Shown: in pieces, positions 19,596 to 27,267 of the stretch
How the letters are laid out: every line of letters begins with the position of its first letter
Position numbering within the stretch: the stretch's first letter is position 1
From: Polaribacter sp. MED152
Lineage (GTDB): Bacteria; Bacteroidota; Bacteroidia; Flavobacteriales; Flavobacteriaceae
Reading direction: 5' to 3'
DNA length: 64,000 nt
Assembly: GCF_000152945.2 (NCBI RefSeq)
Contig: NC_020830.1
Span: 744,001 to 808,000 of the forward strand
The notes under the pieces: model-generated
What the model was told of the DNA's origin: nothing
Database searches by the model: none
The model's input: the letters and a program-made list of their open reading frames with translations, nothing else
Position numbers and translations under genes: made by a program

Positions 19596-20081
19596 TTATT
19601 TTAATGATTGAACAACAATCTCTCTAAATGCTTCTTCTACACTATCGTTATCTTTTGCACTAGTGATTGCGTTAATAGGCAAAGGACATGTAGCTCTAAT
19701 TTCTTCAATTCTTTCATCTGATAATAAATCTTTCTTATTACCAACCAATAAAATAGTATCTAAACCAGATATTTCTTTTAATTCTTGAATTTTAGCATCT
19801 ACATTAATATAAGTTTCTTCTCTGTTTAAATCGAAAACATACATGGCAGCACTAGCACCTAAGAAATAAGCTTTTGGAATTTTTTCATCATCACTAGTAC
19901 CAGCAACATCCCAAATAAGAAGCTTCATTTCTTCTTCTTCTACGTTTAAAATTTTGGTACTTACTCTTACTCCAATTGTACTAATATAGTCTTCAGAAAA
20001 CTCGTTTAAAACGAATCTTCTTATCAATGAAGTTTTTCCTACTCCAAAATTTCCAACCAATAAAACTTTTTTTGCAATCAT
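19596..20081 (-). CDS. Ras/Rab-like small GTPase
   Basis: The 161-residue protein is a complete Ras-fold GTPase: G1 G-N-F-G-V-G-K-T-S (10-18), a switch I Thr in Y-I-S-T35-I-G, G3 W-D-V-A-G-T (57-62), G4 N-K-K-D (115-118) and G5 T-S-A-K (140-143). It sits where eukaryotic Rab or bacterial MglA/Rup proteins would in a tree by eye. The position equivalent to Ras Gln61 is Thr62, so intrinsic hydrolysis may be slow and a partner GAP may be needed. There is no C-terminal Cys for lipidation. It lies between the profilin-like protein and the kinase genes, with short spacers of 15 and 5 bases. Confidence 0.93.
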   Translation of the reverse strand: MIAKKVLLVGNFGVGKTSLIRRFVLNEFSEDYISTIGVRVSTKILNVEEEEMKLLIWDVAGTSDDEKIPKAYFLGASAAMYVFDLNREETYINVDAKIQELKEISGLDTILLVGNKKDLLSDERIEEIRATCPLPINAITSAKDNDSVEEAFREIVVQSLK

Positions 20082-20096
20082 TTATAAGTTTATATG

Positions 20097-20912
20097 CTAA
20101 TCTTCGATTTCTATAAGGGTTGTTTCTATTAGTTTGTTTAATCTTAGTTCATCTTTCAAAAAACTTCGATCTCTTAATATTTTGTCTGCTAAAGTATTAA
20201 TATTCTCAGACAATTCTTCCTTAAATTCTCTATTTATTACTCCAGATGTTGCAGTTGCTATATAAATTGAGTTATAATTGGCCATTGATAGCTGAAAAGT
20301 CTCGAATTTTATATCTTCTAAATCTTGACCTTCTTTAGAAAAAGCATCTTCTACAAAAGATTTAATTGCTGTTAGCATACCAGAAACCATATCTTTATCT
20401 GCAATATTTCCTCTAGAGTAACTACCTATTAATAGGCCAGAATTTTCTTCAATAATAAAAACTTCTTCTATGGTTGGCTCAAAAACTTCTTGAAAAACAT
20501 CTTCTGCATCTGTTCTTTTACCCTTAAACAATCGTTTTATAATATGTGATAATGAAAATTTATTATTAATAGTTTCATTAATATTATCTGACAATTTGGT
20601 AATTTCTGCGACAATAAACTTCTTAACCAATTTACCCATAATAGGATAAAGTGCTTCTACAACTTCGTCTTGAGACTCTCTTATTTGAACTTTAATAGCA
20701 TTTGTAACTTGGTCTCCAAAATGAAGAGGAAAGTTATCTTTTAGGTCTTTAATCTGTTCATCAATAACAGGTTTTACCTCTTTTTTAATTTGATCTTTCT
20801 CTAAATATTTTAGTCTTAAAGATTCAAATTCTTGCCTATCTTCTGTTAATAAAAGTTCTTTAAGTAATTCAAAACGATTTTCTGCTTTATGGTCTAAAGT
20901 CGTTTCTTCCAT
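20097..20912 (-). CDS. GTPase-operon protein with C-terminal profilin/roadblock-like segment
   Basis: The 271-residue cytoplasmic protein has a charged helical N-terminal half (about 1-140) and a C-terminal segment (about 148-245). That segment alternates strand-helix-strands-helix: I-I-E-E-N-S-G-L-L-I-G, then M-V-S-G-M-L-T-A-I-K-S-F-V, then the Q-L-S-M-A-N-Y-N-S-I-Y-I strands. This order fits a roadblock/longin-type profilin fold, the fold of MglB and of many GTPase regulators. The M-V-S-G-M-L-T-A-I-x-x-F-V pattern also recalls the N-terminal region of some OmpA-type proteins. I infer a GTPase regulator or effector. Its ATG directly abuts the stop of the coiled-coil gene. Confidence 0.65.
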   Translation of the reverse strand: MEETTLDHKAENRFELLKELLLTEDRQEFESLRLKYLEKDQIKKEVKPVIDEQIKDLKDNFPLHFGDQVTNAIKVQIRESQDEVVEALYPIMGKLVKKFIVAEITKLSDNINETINNKFSLSHIIKRLFKGKRTDAEDVFQEVFEPTIEEVFIIEENSGLLIGSYSRGNIADKDMVSGMLTAIKSFVEDAFSKEGQDLEDIKFETFQLSMANYNSIYIATATSGVINREFKEELSENINTLADKILRDRSFLKDELRLNKLIETTLIEIED

Positions 20913-21266
20913 TTATTCTTGCAACATCAATGCAATTTTCTCTAAGGCTTTACCTAATTTTCTTCTATCTGCTTTTTCATCATCTAAATCAGCTAATTTC
21001 TTATCTAAATCATCATTTAAATCTTGAAATTTATGATCTACCAAACTTTCTAAATCAGCCAATTTACTTTCTATACTAGCTACAGAATCTGCTAAACTTT
21101 TTTGTGAAGCTTCCTCTAAAGATTTGATTCTGTTGTATACATCTTCAAATTCAGAATTGTATTGTTGAATATTTTCACCAAAAATAAGATCTCTTACTGC
21201 AGCTATTCTAGTATCAATCTGCTGATTAGCAACTGGTTCTTGATTGTTTTCAGTTGTTTTTGCCAT
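20913..21266 (-). CDS. coiled-coil protein, first gene of the small-GTPase operon
   Basis: The 117-residue protein is highly charged. A heptad-like coiled coil spans about 40-100 (L-x-x-L-E repeats, D-K-K-L-A-D-L-D-D-E) and it ends A-D-R-R-K-L-G-K-A-L-E-K-I-A-L-M-L. It has no signal peptide or membrane helix. It is first in the operon, behind a TAnnTTTG box, and its TAA is immediately followed by the ATG of the next gene, so the two products are probably made in step and may bind each other. The function is unknown; an adaptor is my guess. Confidence 0.7.
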   Translation of the reverse strand: MAKTTENNQEPVANQQIDTRIAAVRDLIFGENIQQYNSEFEDVYNRIKSLEEASQKSLADSVASIESKLADLESLVDHKFQDLNDDLDKKLADLDDEKADRRKLGKALEKIALMLQE

Positions 21267-21342
21267 GAATTATATAATTTTGTTTGGACTAATTTTTGTT
21301 TTATAAATAAAACTAAAGTCTTGTAAACAATAGCTCTACAAA

Positions 21343-21350
21343 CAAATATA
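21343..21350 (-). promoter_or_regulatory. -7 promoter box of the small-GTPase operon
   Basis: TATATTTG on the minus strand lies between the MBL gene end and the coiled-coil gene, giving an expected leader of about 70 bases. It supports the four genes down to 18067 being a separate transcription unit. Confidence 0.5.
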
Positions 21351-21374
21351 CACTAAAATTAAAACTACGAAAGG

Positions 21375-22157
21375 CTACACAGTAATTTTTAGGCCATCAA
21401 AAGCTAGAAAAACGTTTTCGGGTAAATTATTAGACACTTCTTCATGAAAGCCCAATTTGTGACTTATATGCGTAAAATAAGTTCTTTTTGGTTTTAATTC
21501 TGCAACAAAATCTAAAGCTTCTTGCAAGTTAAAGTGAGTTGGATGTTCTTCTATTCGTAAAGCATTTACTACTAAAACATCTAAATTTTGTAATTTCTTT
21601 TTTTCTTCTTCTACCACAAACTTAACATCTGTTAGGTAAGCAAAATCCTGAATTCGGTATGAAGTAACAGGCAATCGACCATGCATAACTTCTAAAGGAA
21701 TTATGGTTACATCATTTATAAAAAACGGATCCTTATCTACAATAGTAGGCTCAACACTTGGTGCTCCTGGATACCTGTTTTCTTTGCTAAAAATATACTC
21801 AAAACGTTGTTCTAAACTTTTTAAAGTTCGTGCATTTAAATAAATAGGCATCTCTCCTATTTTATAGCAATAGGGCCTTAAATCATCTAGACCAGCTGTA
21901 TGATCTGCATGTTCGTGAGTAAATAAAACTCCATTAACCAACTGTACATCTTCTCTAATCATTTGTTGCCTAAAGTCTGGGCCACAATCAATTACATAAG
22001 ACACATCATCCCAAGAAATTAAAATAGAAGAGCGTAATCGTTTGTCTTTTACATCATCAGATAAACATACAGGATCTTTACTTGCAATCATAGGTATACC
22101 TTGTGAAGTACCTGTACCAAGAAACGTTATTTCAAGTTGTTTTTTAGCTTTTTTCAT
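21375..22157 (-). CDS. MBL-fold metallohydrolase (PhnP/RNase Z-like)
   Basis: The 260-residue protein has metallo-beta-lactamase fold motifs: the T-F-L-G-T-G-T-S-Q-G-I-P start, D-C-G-P-D-F near residue 65, the metal site H-E-H-A-D-H near 88-93, later Asp in T-D-V-K, and H-I-S-H-K near 238. This resembles the PhnP cyclic-phosphate phosphodiesterase and related hydrolases. The start is the ATG at 22157; the in-frame TTG at 22166 is part of the -7 box. It lies back to back with the conserved gene at 22237. Confidence 0.85.
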   Translation of the reverse strand: MKKAKKQLEITFLGTGTSQGIPMIASKDPVCLSDDVKDKRLRSSILISWDDVSYVIDCGPDFRQQMIREDVQLVNGVLFTHEHADHTAGLDDLRPYCYKIGEMPIYLNARTLKSLEQRFEYIFSKENRYPGAPSVEPTIVDKDPFFINDVTIIPLEVMHGRLPVTSYRIQDFAYLTDVKFVVEEEKKKLQNLDVLVVNALRIEEHPTHFNLQEALDFVAELKPKRTYFTHISHKLGFHEEVSNNLPENVFLAFDGLKITV

Positions 22158-22163
22158 TGCTAA

Positions 22164-22171
22164 CAAAAATA
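22164..22171 (-). promoter_or_regulatory. -7 box of the MBL gene, 6 bases from its ATG
   Basis: TATTTTTG on the minus strand ends exactly 6 bases before the ATG at 22157, the same spacing as at tgt, idi and egtB. A leaderless transcript is expected. Confidence 0.5.
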
Positions 22172-22180
22172 AGATAAAAA

Positions 22181-22212
22181 TTGACTGATAGCTATCTTAT
22201 TTAGTACATTTG
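22181..22212 (+). promoter_or_regulatory. promoter (TTG and TACATTTG) of the gene at 22237
   Basis: TTG (22181-22183), a 21-base spacer and TACATTTG (22205-22212) form a full Bacteroidota promoter. The box ends 24 bases before the ATG. Confidence 0.7.
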
Positions 22213-22236
22213 TTTAAGATTAAAACACAAAATTAA

Positions 22237-23679
22237 ATGGCAATTTCTTTAAAGGGAGATCAAGAAATTAGTAGTGTACCTACTACTAAAAGTAAAGCAT
22301 TAAGAATTAATTTAAACTCAGATATTTACGGAACTTTTGCAGAAATTGGGGCAGGTCAAGAAACTGCGCGTAATTTCTTTAGATCTGGAGCTGCATCTGG
22401 TACTATTGCTAAAGCAATGAGTGCTTATGATAAAGATTTTTCTGATGCTATTTACGGAGTTGAAAGCGACAATAGATACGTTACTGAATCTCGTTTAAAG
22501 AAAATGTTAGGTCATGAAATTAATCTAATGGAAGATAGACTTAGCAGACAAAAACATCCTGATAAGTTATTTTTCAGTTATGCAAATACTGTTACAACGA
22601 TTGATTTTGCTAGAAAATTTAAAGGACATGGTTGGGTTGGTATCCGTTTTCAGTTAGATCCTTTAGAAGATTATAATGAAATTGTACTTCACCTTCGTTT
22701 TAAAGAAACAGATGCTCGTTTGCAGCAAGAAACCTTGGGTGTATTAGGTGTAAACTTAATTTATGGTGCTTTTTATTTAAATGATAATCCAAAAGAATTG
22801 GTAAAATCATTTTATCATAACTTAGGAAATCATCAGCTAGAAATTGATATGATTAATTTCTCTGGACCACGTTTTATGTATGTAGACAACAGGTTAATGA
22901 GTTTACAATTGCTTAAAAACGGAATGACAAATGCTGTTATGTTTGGGCCTGATGGAAATAACTTATTGCCTGCACAAGTATTATACAAAAAGAATATTTT
23001 AGCTTTAAGAGGTAGTTTTAGACCAGTAACTAAAGTTAATATGGATATGTATGAGCAATCTAAAAAGATGTTCTTACAGGAAAACAAGGTTGAAGAAAGT
23101 AAAACTCAAGTTATTTTCGAAATTACGTTAAGTAACCTTTCTGCAGAAGGTAAAATTAATGAAAGAGACTTTTTAGATAGAGCTGAATTACTTTGTTCTT
23201 TAGGGCAAAATGTAATGATTACCAGCTTTCAACAATACTTTAAACTGGTTGAATATTTTAGTGAATTTACTAAAGAAAGAATGGCACTTGCAATGGGTGT
23301 TTACAACTTAATTCAAATTTTCGATGAAAAATACTACAGAGATTTAAGTGGTGGAATTTTAGAGGCATTTGGTAAATTATTCTATAGAGACTTAAAGGTG
23401 TACATGTATCCTTATCATGATCAAGATTCTGACGAATTTATTAATAGCGATAACTTAAAAGTACATCCGAGAATGAAAGAATTGTACAAATTCTTTAAAA
23501 ACAATGGTAAACTTTTAGACATTAAAGGCTTTGATAAAGGCATCTTAGACATCTTTTCTAGAACCGTTTTAAAAATGATCATGAATGGTGAAAAAGGTTG
23601 GGAAGCTATGTTACCTGAAGGTATTGCAGAAACTATTAAGCAAAAAAGACTTTTTGGGTATTCTAGAACTAGAAACTAA
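22237..23679 (+). CDS. large conserved cytoplasmic protein of unknown function
   Basis: The 480-residue protein has no signal peptide or membrane helix. The N-terminal part contains I-Y-G-T-F-A-E-I-G-A-G-Q-E-T-A-R-N-F-F-R, and later segments include L-G-V-L-G-V-N-L-I-Y-G-A-F and F-S-G-P-R-F. Such proteins occur across Bacteroidota and are often labelled as a nicotinate-nucleotide adenylyltransferase or a TonB-dependent receptor. I see no H-x-G-H motif, no TonB plug and no barrel, so neither label is supported. It has a strong promoter and stands alone between the MBL gene and the sigma factor operon. Function is unknown. Confidence 0.75.
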   Translation: MAISLKGDQEISSVPTTKSKALRINLNSDIYGTFAEIGAGQETARNFFRSGAASGTIAKAMSAYDKDFSDAIYGVESDNRYVTESRLKKMLGHEINLMEDRLSRQKHPDKLFFSYANTVTTIDFARKFKGHGWVGIRFQLDPLEDYNEIVLHLRFKETDARLQQETLGVLGVNLIYGAFYLNDNPKELVKSFYHNLGNHQLEIDMINFSGPRFMYVDNRLMSLQLLKNGMTNAVMFGPDGNNLLPAQVLYKKNILALRGSFRPVTKVNMDMYEQSKKMFLQENKVEESKTQVIFEITLSNLSAEGKINERDFLDRAELLCSLGQNVMITSFQQYFKLVEYFSEFTKERMALAMGVYNLIQIFDEKYYRDLSGGILEAFGKLFYRDLKVYMYPYHDQDSDEFINSDNLKVHPRMKELYKFFKNNGKLLDIKGFDKGILDIFSRTVLKMIMNGEKGWEAMLPEGIAETIKQKRLFGYSRTRN

Positions 23680-23735
23680 TTTTTTTTTTAATTAAACCTT
23701 TTCAGTAAATTTCTGTCTAATAGAAAAAGTATTTT

Positions 23736-24284
23736 TTGACAGAAGAACTTACCTTAATAACAGAATTACAAAATTCTAAAACAAAAGAAATTGCTTTTCG
23801 TAAGTTAATAACTACGTATAAAGAGCGTTTGTATTGGCATATTCGTAAAATTGTTATTAGTCATGATGATGCAGATGATGTTCTTCAAAATACATTCATA
23901 AAAATATTTAAGAATATAGATGGCTTTAACAATAACAGTAAACTTTATTCTTGGATGTATAGAATTGCAACCAATGAAGCTATTACTTTTATTAACAAAA
24001 GAGCCAAGGAAAGAAATGTAGATATTACTGAATATAACAAATCTGTTGCTAGCACTTTACAAAGTGATGTTTTTTTTGATGGTGATGAAATAGAAATTAT
24101 TTTACAGCAAGCCATAGCAGCTTTACCAGAAAAACAAAAGCTTGTTTTTAACATGAAGTATTTTGACGAAATGAAATATGATGAAATTTCACAAATTTTA
24201 GATACCTCTGTAGGAGCCTTAAAATCATCCTATTTTCATGCCGTAAAAAAAATAGAAAATTATATTAAAACAACTACAAATTAA
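23736..24284 (+). CDS. ECF-type RNA polymerase sigma factor
   Basis: The 182-residue protein has sigma region 2 (D-D-A-D-D-V-L-Q-N-T-F-I-K, W-M-Y-R-I-A-T-N-E-A) and region 4 (L-P-E-K-Q-K-L-V-F-N-M-K-Y-F-D-E-M-K-Y-D-E-I). The start is TTG at 23736: a stop lies five codons upstream and the first ATG is deep inside region 2. The next two genes encode a membrane protein and a secreted protein in the positions of an anti-sigma factor and a sensor. The regulon is unknown. Confidence 0.92.
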   Translation: MTEELTLITELQNSKTKEIAFRKLITTYKERLYWHIRKIVISHDDADDVLQNTFIKIFKNIDGFNNNSKLYSWMYRIATNEAITFINKRAKERNVDITEYNKSVASTLQSDVFFDGDEIEIILQQAIAALPEKQKLVFNMKYFDEMKYDEISQILDTSVGALKSSYFHAVKKIENYIKTTTN

Positions 24285-24315
24285 ACCTTTAGCAAAAATT
24301 AGTGTCTAAATAATA

Positions 24316-24855
24316 ATGGAAAACGAAACACCAAATAGCGAACAATTTATTCAAAGTACTTTAGGTAATAAAAACCCTTTTGCTACTCCAGATAATTATT
24401 TTGATGCTATAGAAGATCAATTCTCAGCTAAATTAGCAGAAGAAAGTTTTTCTAAAGAAAATCCTTTCAAGGTTTCTGATAATTATTTTGATAGTTTAGA
24501 AGACACTATTCTAGCCAAGGTTGAATTAGGTAAAAAAGAAGTAAAAGTTATTTCTCTAAAAGATAGATTATTAAAAGTTATTCCTTTTGCAGCTGCAGCA
24601 TCTATAATATTATTTATAGGTCTTAACACCTTTAATTTTAACACAGATAATACAGCCAGTTTAGATAGTCTTTCTGATGCTGATATTGAATACTGGTTAG
24701 ATTCAAACACATTACACACTACAGATATTGCCTCTGTTTTAGAAGACGATCTGTTAGAAGAAAATGCTTTTTACTTTACAGATATAGAAGATGCAAGTAT
24801 TGAAGATTACATTAACACAGACGATAATAGTTATTTATTAAACGAATTAAAATAA
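24316..24855 (+). CDS. putative membrane anti-sigma factor with internal repeat
   Basis: The 179-residue protein has one membrane helix (about 93-110) with an acidic C-terminal side (D-D-L-L-E-E-N-A, then D-I-E-D-A-S-I-E-D-Y). Its cytoplasmic part carries two copies of a 29-residue-period motif, N-P-F-x-x-x-D-N-Y-F-D-x-x-E-D (about 20-34 and 49-63). It lies 31 bases after the ECF sigma gene, so an anti-sigma role is the natural reading, but no zinc-finger anti-sigma motif is visible. Confidence 0.65.
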   Translation: MENETPNSEQFIQSTLGNKNPFATPDNYFDAIEDQFSAKLAEESFSKENPFKVSDNYFDSLEDTILAKVELGKKEVKVISLKDRLLKVIPFAAAASIILFIGLNTFNFNTDNTASLDSLSDADIEYWLDSNTLHTTDIASVLEDDLLEENAFYFTDIEDASIEDYINTDDNSYLLNELK

Positions 24856-24860
24856 AAAAG

Positions 24861-25313
24861 ATGAAGAATATTTTAACCCTAATGTGCTTGAGCATATTTT
24901 TTAGTTGGTCTTTGTCTGCACAAAAGCCAAGTGAAAGCAGAGAAAAAATTAAAGCGTTAAAAATTGCTTATTTAACAGAGCAATTAAATTTAACGACTAC
25001 AGAAGCAGAAAAATTTTGGCCAATTTATAATGCGCACGATAAAGAGCACAATGCTTTGCGTTATAAAATGAGAACAGCCATTAAAAACGCAATAGATAAA
25101 AACACTAGCGTAGATAATATCTCAGAAAAAGAAGCACAAGATCTAATTCAATTAAAACTAGAAACAGATAAGAAAATTTATCAATCTCAAAGTGCTTTTA
25201 TCTCTAATGTAAAAAAAGTACTTAGCTATAAAAAAATCATGAAGCTACAAGTTGCAGAAATGGAATTTGGCCGAAAATTAATGAGGAAATATAAGCGTAA
25301 ACGAAAAGAATAA
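24861..25313 (+). CDS. secreted Spy/CpxP-like sensor protein of the ECF operon
   Basis: The 150-residue protein has a signal peptide (to about S-A-Q, residue 21) and a helical mature part. It has L-T-T-T-E-A-E-K-F-W-P-I-Y-N, the LTxxEAExFWP signature of small periplasmic proteins encoded with ECF sigma factors in Bacteroidota, and a very basic C-terminus. It resembles Spy/CpxP-like envelope-stress sensors in layout. It starts 5 bases after the putative anti-sigma gene and a terminator follows, so the three genes form one operon. Confidence 0.75.
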   Translation: MKNILTLMCLSIFFSWSLSAQKPSESREKIKALKIAYLTEQLNLTTTEAEKFWPIYNAHDKEHNALRYKMRTAIKNAIDKNTSVDNISEKEAQDLIQLKLETDKKIYQSQSAFISNVKKVLSYKKIMKLQVAEMEFGRKLMRKYKRKRKE

Positions 25314-25316
25314 ATA

Positions 25317-25349
25317 CAAAAAAAGGAAGCAATTTTGCTTCCTTTTTTT
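25317..25349 (+). terminator. terminator of the ECF sigma operon
   Basis: GGAAGCAA and TTGCTTCC around a short TT loop are followed by a seven-T run, just after the operon's last stop codon. Confidence 0.85.
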
Positions 25350-25544
25350 CTATGCGATTAGAGGCAAACAAAGGTTTAACTCAGGTTTATTTGCTGTAAA
25401 GTGTTTTAACCAAATTGCAAGTTCTTTAATTTCGTAAGGCAATAACCTTTTTAAAGACTTTTCTAACTCTTTACAAAACAACTCTGAATTAAAACTTACT
25501 TTCATTAAAATAGTTTTAGTGTATTCAAACATTGCTCTGGCCAT
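25350..25544 (-). CDS. small conserved protein of unknown function
   Basis: The 64-residue protein starts with ATG at 25544 and is rich in Leu, Lys and Glu, with S-F-N-S-E-L-F-C-K-E-L-E-K-S-L-K-R-L-L-P-Y-E as an amphipathic helical stretch. It has no membrane segment. I take it as real because it has a sensible start, codon use like its neighbours, fits exactly between a terminator and the next gene, and resembles short conserved proteins of this family as I remember them. Function is unknown. Confidence 0.6.
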   Translation of the reverse strand: MARAMFEYTKTILMKVSFNSELFCKELEKSLKRLLPYEIKELAIWLKHFTANKPELNLCLPLIA

Positions 25545-25607
25545 AAGTAAAAAGATTTAATAGTTATACAACGATTATTATAAAACTTTATTGTAACCAA
25601 ATTTAAA

Positions 25608-25637
25608 TAAAAAACCAACACTTGTAAAAATGTTGGT
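25608..25637 (-). terminator. terminator after the 86-residue protein gene
   Basis: On the minus strand ACCAACA and TGTTGGT flank a 10-base loop and are followed by a T-run. This fits the 3' end of the leftward gene at 25666. Confidence 0.75.
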
Positions 25638-25665
25638 CTTAAAATTTTCCTTAAAAAATGTTAAT

Positions 25666-25926
25666 TTAAATAGCATTAATCTTTTCTACCAAAGCTCTTG
25701 CCTTAGTTTCTAATTCTTGATTAATCTCTTTGTAGTGTTTTTTATTATTTTCAACATTCTTAGCATGAACCTTTGCAATTAAAGCATCGAAAGTTTCGAT
25801 TGCTTCATCTATGATTTTATCACCTTTTTTAGGTTCATTTTTTAATGTTGATACATCTAAAGCATATTCAATAACATCTCCTAAAACGTAATTAATATCT
25901 TTCTTTAAGTTTTTAATACTTGCCAT
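25666..25926 (-). CDS. small helical cytoplasmic protein of unknown function
   Basis: The 86-residue protein is all-helical by appearance (Lys/Glu/Ala-rich, with N-Y-V-L-G-D-V-I-E-Y-A-L-D near the start) and lacks signal or membrane segments. A TAAATTTG box (25954-25947) lies 20 bases before its ATG, and a hairpin follows its stop, so it is an independent transcript. The N-terminal pattern is one I associate with conserved flavobacterial small proteins. No function can be assigned. Confidence 0.65.
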   Translation of the reverse strand: MASIKNLKKDINYVLGDVIEYALDVSTLKNEPKKGDKIIDEAIETFDALIAKVHAKNVENNKKHYKEINQELETKARALVEKINAI

Positions 25927-25951
25927 TACTTATTTTATTTAAAGTGCAAAT

Positions 25952-26578
25952 TTAGGTGTTTTTATCTAATTGGCTTTGAAATTCTTCAAAAAATAACCCA
26001 ATATGATAACCATCTACCAATGCATGATTTACCGTAATTGCCACTGGCATTTTTAGTTGATCTTTTTCTATAAACGTTTTTCCGAAAGCAAGTTTAGGTA
26101 TACTATCATTCTTTACACCAGAAACTGGCTCTTTATGACCTGTGAATGAAAACCAAGGCAATGCAGAGCAATACATGCAATCGTCTGAATTTATTGGAGG
26201 AAATAAGTCTGTTGAGTTTAATATTCGTTTTTTTTCTTTTTTAAAATTTTCATTAAAAAGATAAAAATCTTCTTCGAAATTGATAAATGAAAATCCGAAA
26301 GTATTATCTTTCCTAGCTATAGTTGCAGATGCATGAATTACATCATAAATAGCGATTTTATCATCATGAATTCTGTATCTAAAATTTTCAACTGAGTTTA
26401 ATGCTTTTAAGCAAGCATGCAAATACAATACAAAGAAAGGGTGTTCTTCTTTTTGCGCTTTTTTATAAACCTTGGTTACGTCTACATTTACGGTAACTGC
26501 AAAAGAAGGATTTTCTAAACTTTTAAAATGAGTATAATGCTGTTTTCTGTTCCAAGTATCAACGTCTAAATATTTCAT
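25952..26578 (-). CDS. chloramphenicol acetyltransferase-like acyltransferase
   Basis: The 208-residue protein has the CAT fold signature H-x-x-x-D-G as N-H-A-L-V-D-G-Y-H-I near residue 186, plus the usual central P-W-F-S-F-T segment. CAT proteins move an acetyl group from acetyl-CoA to the 3-hydroxyl of chloramphenicol; chromosomal flavobacterial relatives may act on other acceptors, so resistance is not implied. The ATG overlaps the TGA of the HAD gene (ATGA), so it is coupled to HAD and kdsB in one leftward operon. Confidence 0.8.
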   Translation of the reverse strand: MKYLDVDTWNRKQHYTHFKSLENPSFAVTVNVDVTKVYKKAQKEEHPFFVLYLHACLKALNSVENFRYRIHDDKIAIYDVIHASATIARKDNTFGFSFINFEEDFYLFNENFKKEKKRILNSTDLFPPINSDDCMYCSALPWFSFTGHKEPVSGVKNDSIPKLAFGKTFIEKDQLKMPVAITVNHALVDGYHIGLFFEEFQSQLDKNT

Positions 26579-27267
26579 AAAAGTGATGGCAATTCTTTAA
26601 TACTTGCCAATGTTTTATAAGTTTCGTTTTGTTTTTCTTGTTCTGTTACTTCTTCATGCATCCAAGTTGTATGAAAAGGAATATGTATTGCAGATGCACC
26701 AATTTTAATTAGTGGTAATACATCAGATTTTAAAGAGTTACCAATCATTAATAATTCTGATGGTTGAATATCTAAATGATTAATAAGCTTGGTGTAATCT
26801 TTCTCTTTTTTATCGCTCATCACTTCTATATGATGAAAATACTTTAAGAGATTAGATTTTTCTAACTTACGTTCTTGATCTAGTAAATCGCCTTTTGTTG
26901 CAACAATTAGTTTGTATTTGCCTTGCAAAGATTTTAAAACCTCTTCTACTCCATCTAAAAGTTCAATTGGTTTTTCTAACATCTTCTTACCAATATTTAC
27001 AATAGCTTCTATGGTTTTAGGTTGAATATTATAGTTAGACAATTCTAAAGCACACTCTATCATAGACAGTACAAACCCTTTAATACCATAACCATAAAAT
27101 TTAAGATTTTGAATTTCTTTCTTAAATAATTCCTGATCTATTTTATTTTTGGTTTCGTATTTCGAAAGCAATTTTGCAAATTCTTCTTCTGCCTCTCTAA
27201 AATAAGTTTCGTTAACCCATAAAGTATCATCTGCATCAAAGGCTATAACTTTAATATTCTTATTCAT
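26575..27267 (-). CDS. HAD-family phosphatase
   Basis: The 230-residue haloacid dehalogenase-like protein has motif I F-D-A-D-D-T-L-W (nucleophile Asp near residue 10), motif II V-A-T-K-G-D near 140, and motif [10 protein letters not shown] near 180, with a helical cap between. Members dephosphorylate small metabolites. The gene overlaps kdsB by 8 bases and the CAT-like gene by 4, so all three are translated together. The substrate is unknown; being next to kdsB does not prove a sugar substrate. Confidence 0.85.
   Translation of the reverse strand: MNKNIKVIAFDADDTLWVNETYFREAEEEFAKLLSKYETKNKIDQELFKKEIQNLKFYGYGIKGFVLSMIECALELSNYNIQPKTIEAIVNIGKKMLEKPIELLDGVEEVLKSLQGKYKLIVATKGDLLDQERKLEKSNLLKYFHHIEVMSDKKEKDYTKLINHLDIQPSELLMIGNSLKSDVLPLIKIGASAIHIPFHTTWMHEEVTEQEKQNETYKTLASIKELPSLL

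Noticed and set aside
25952..26578. Chloramphenicol resistance determinant
   Set aside because: The CAT-like fold is present, but the gene is a chromosomal operon partner of HAD and kdsB, with no mobile element; resistance cannot be claimed.
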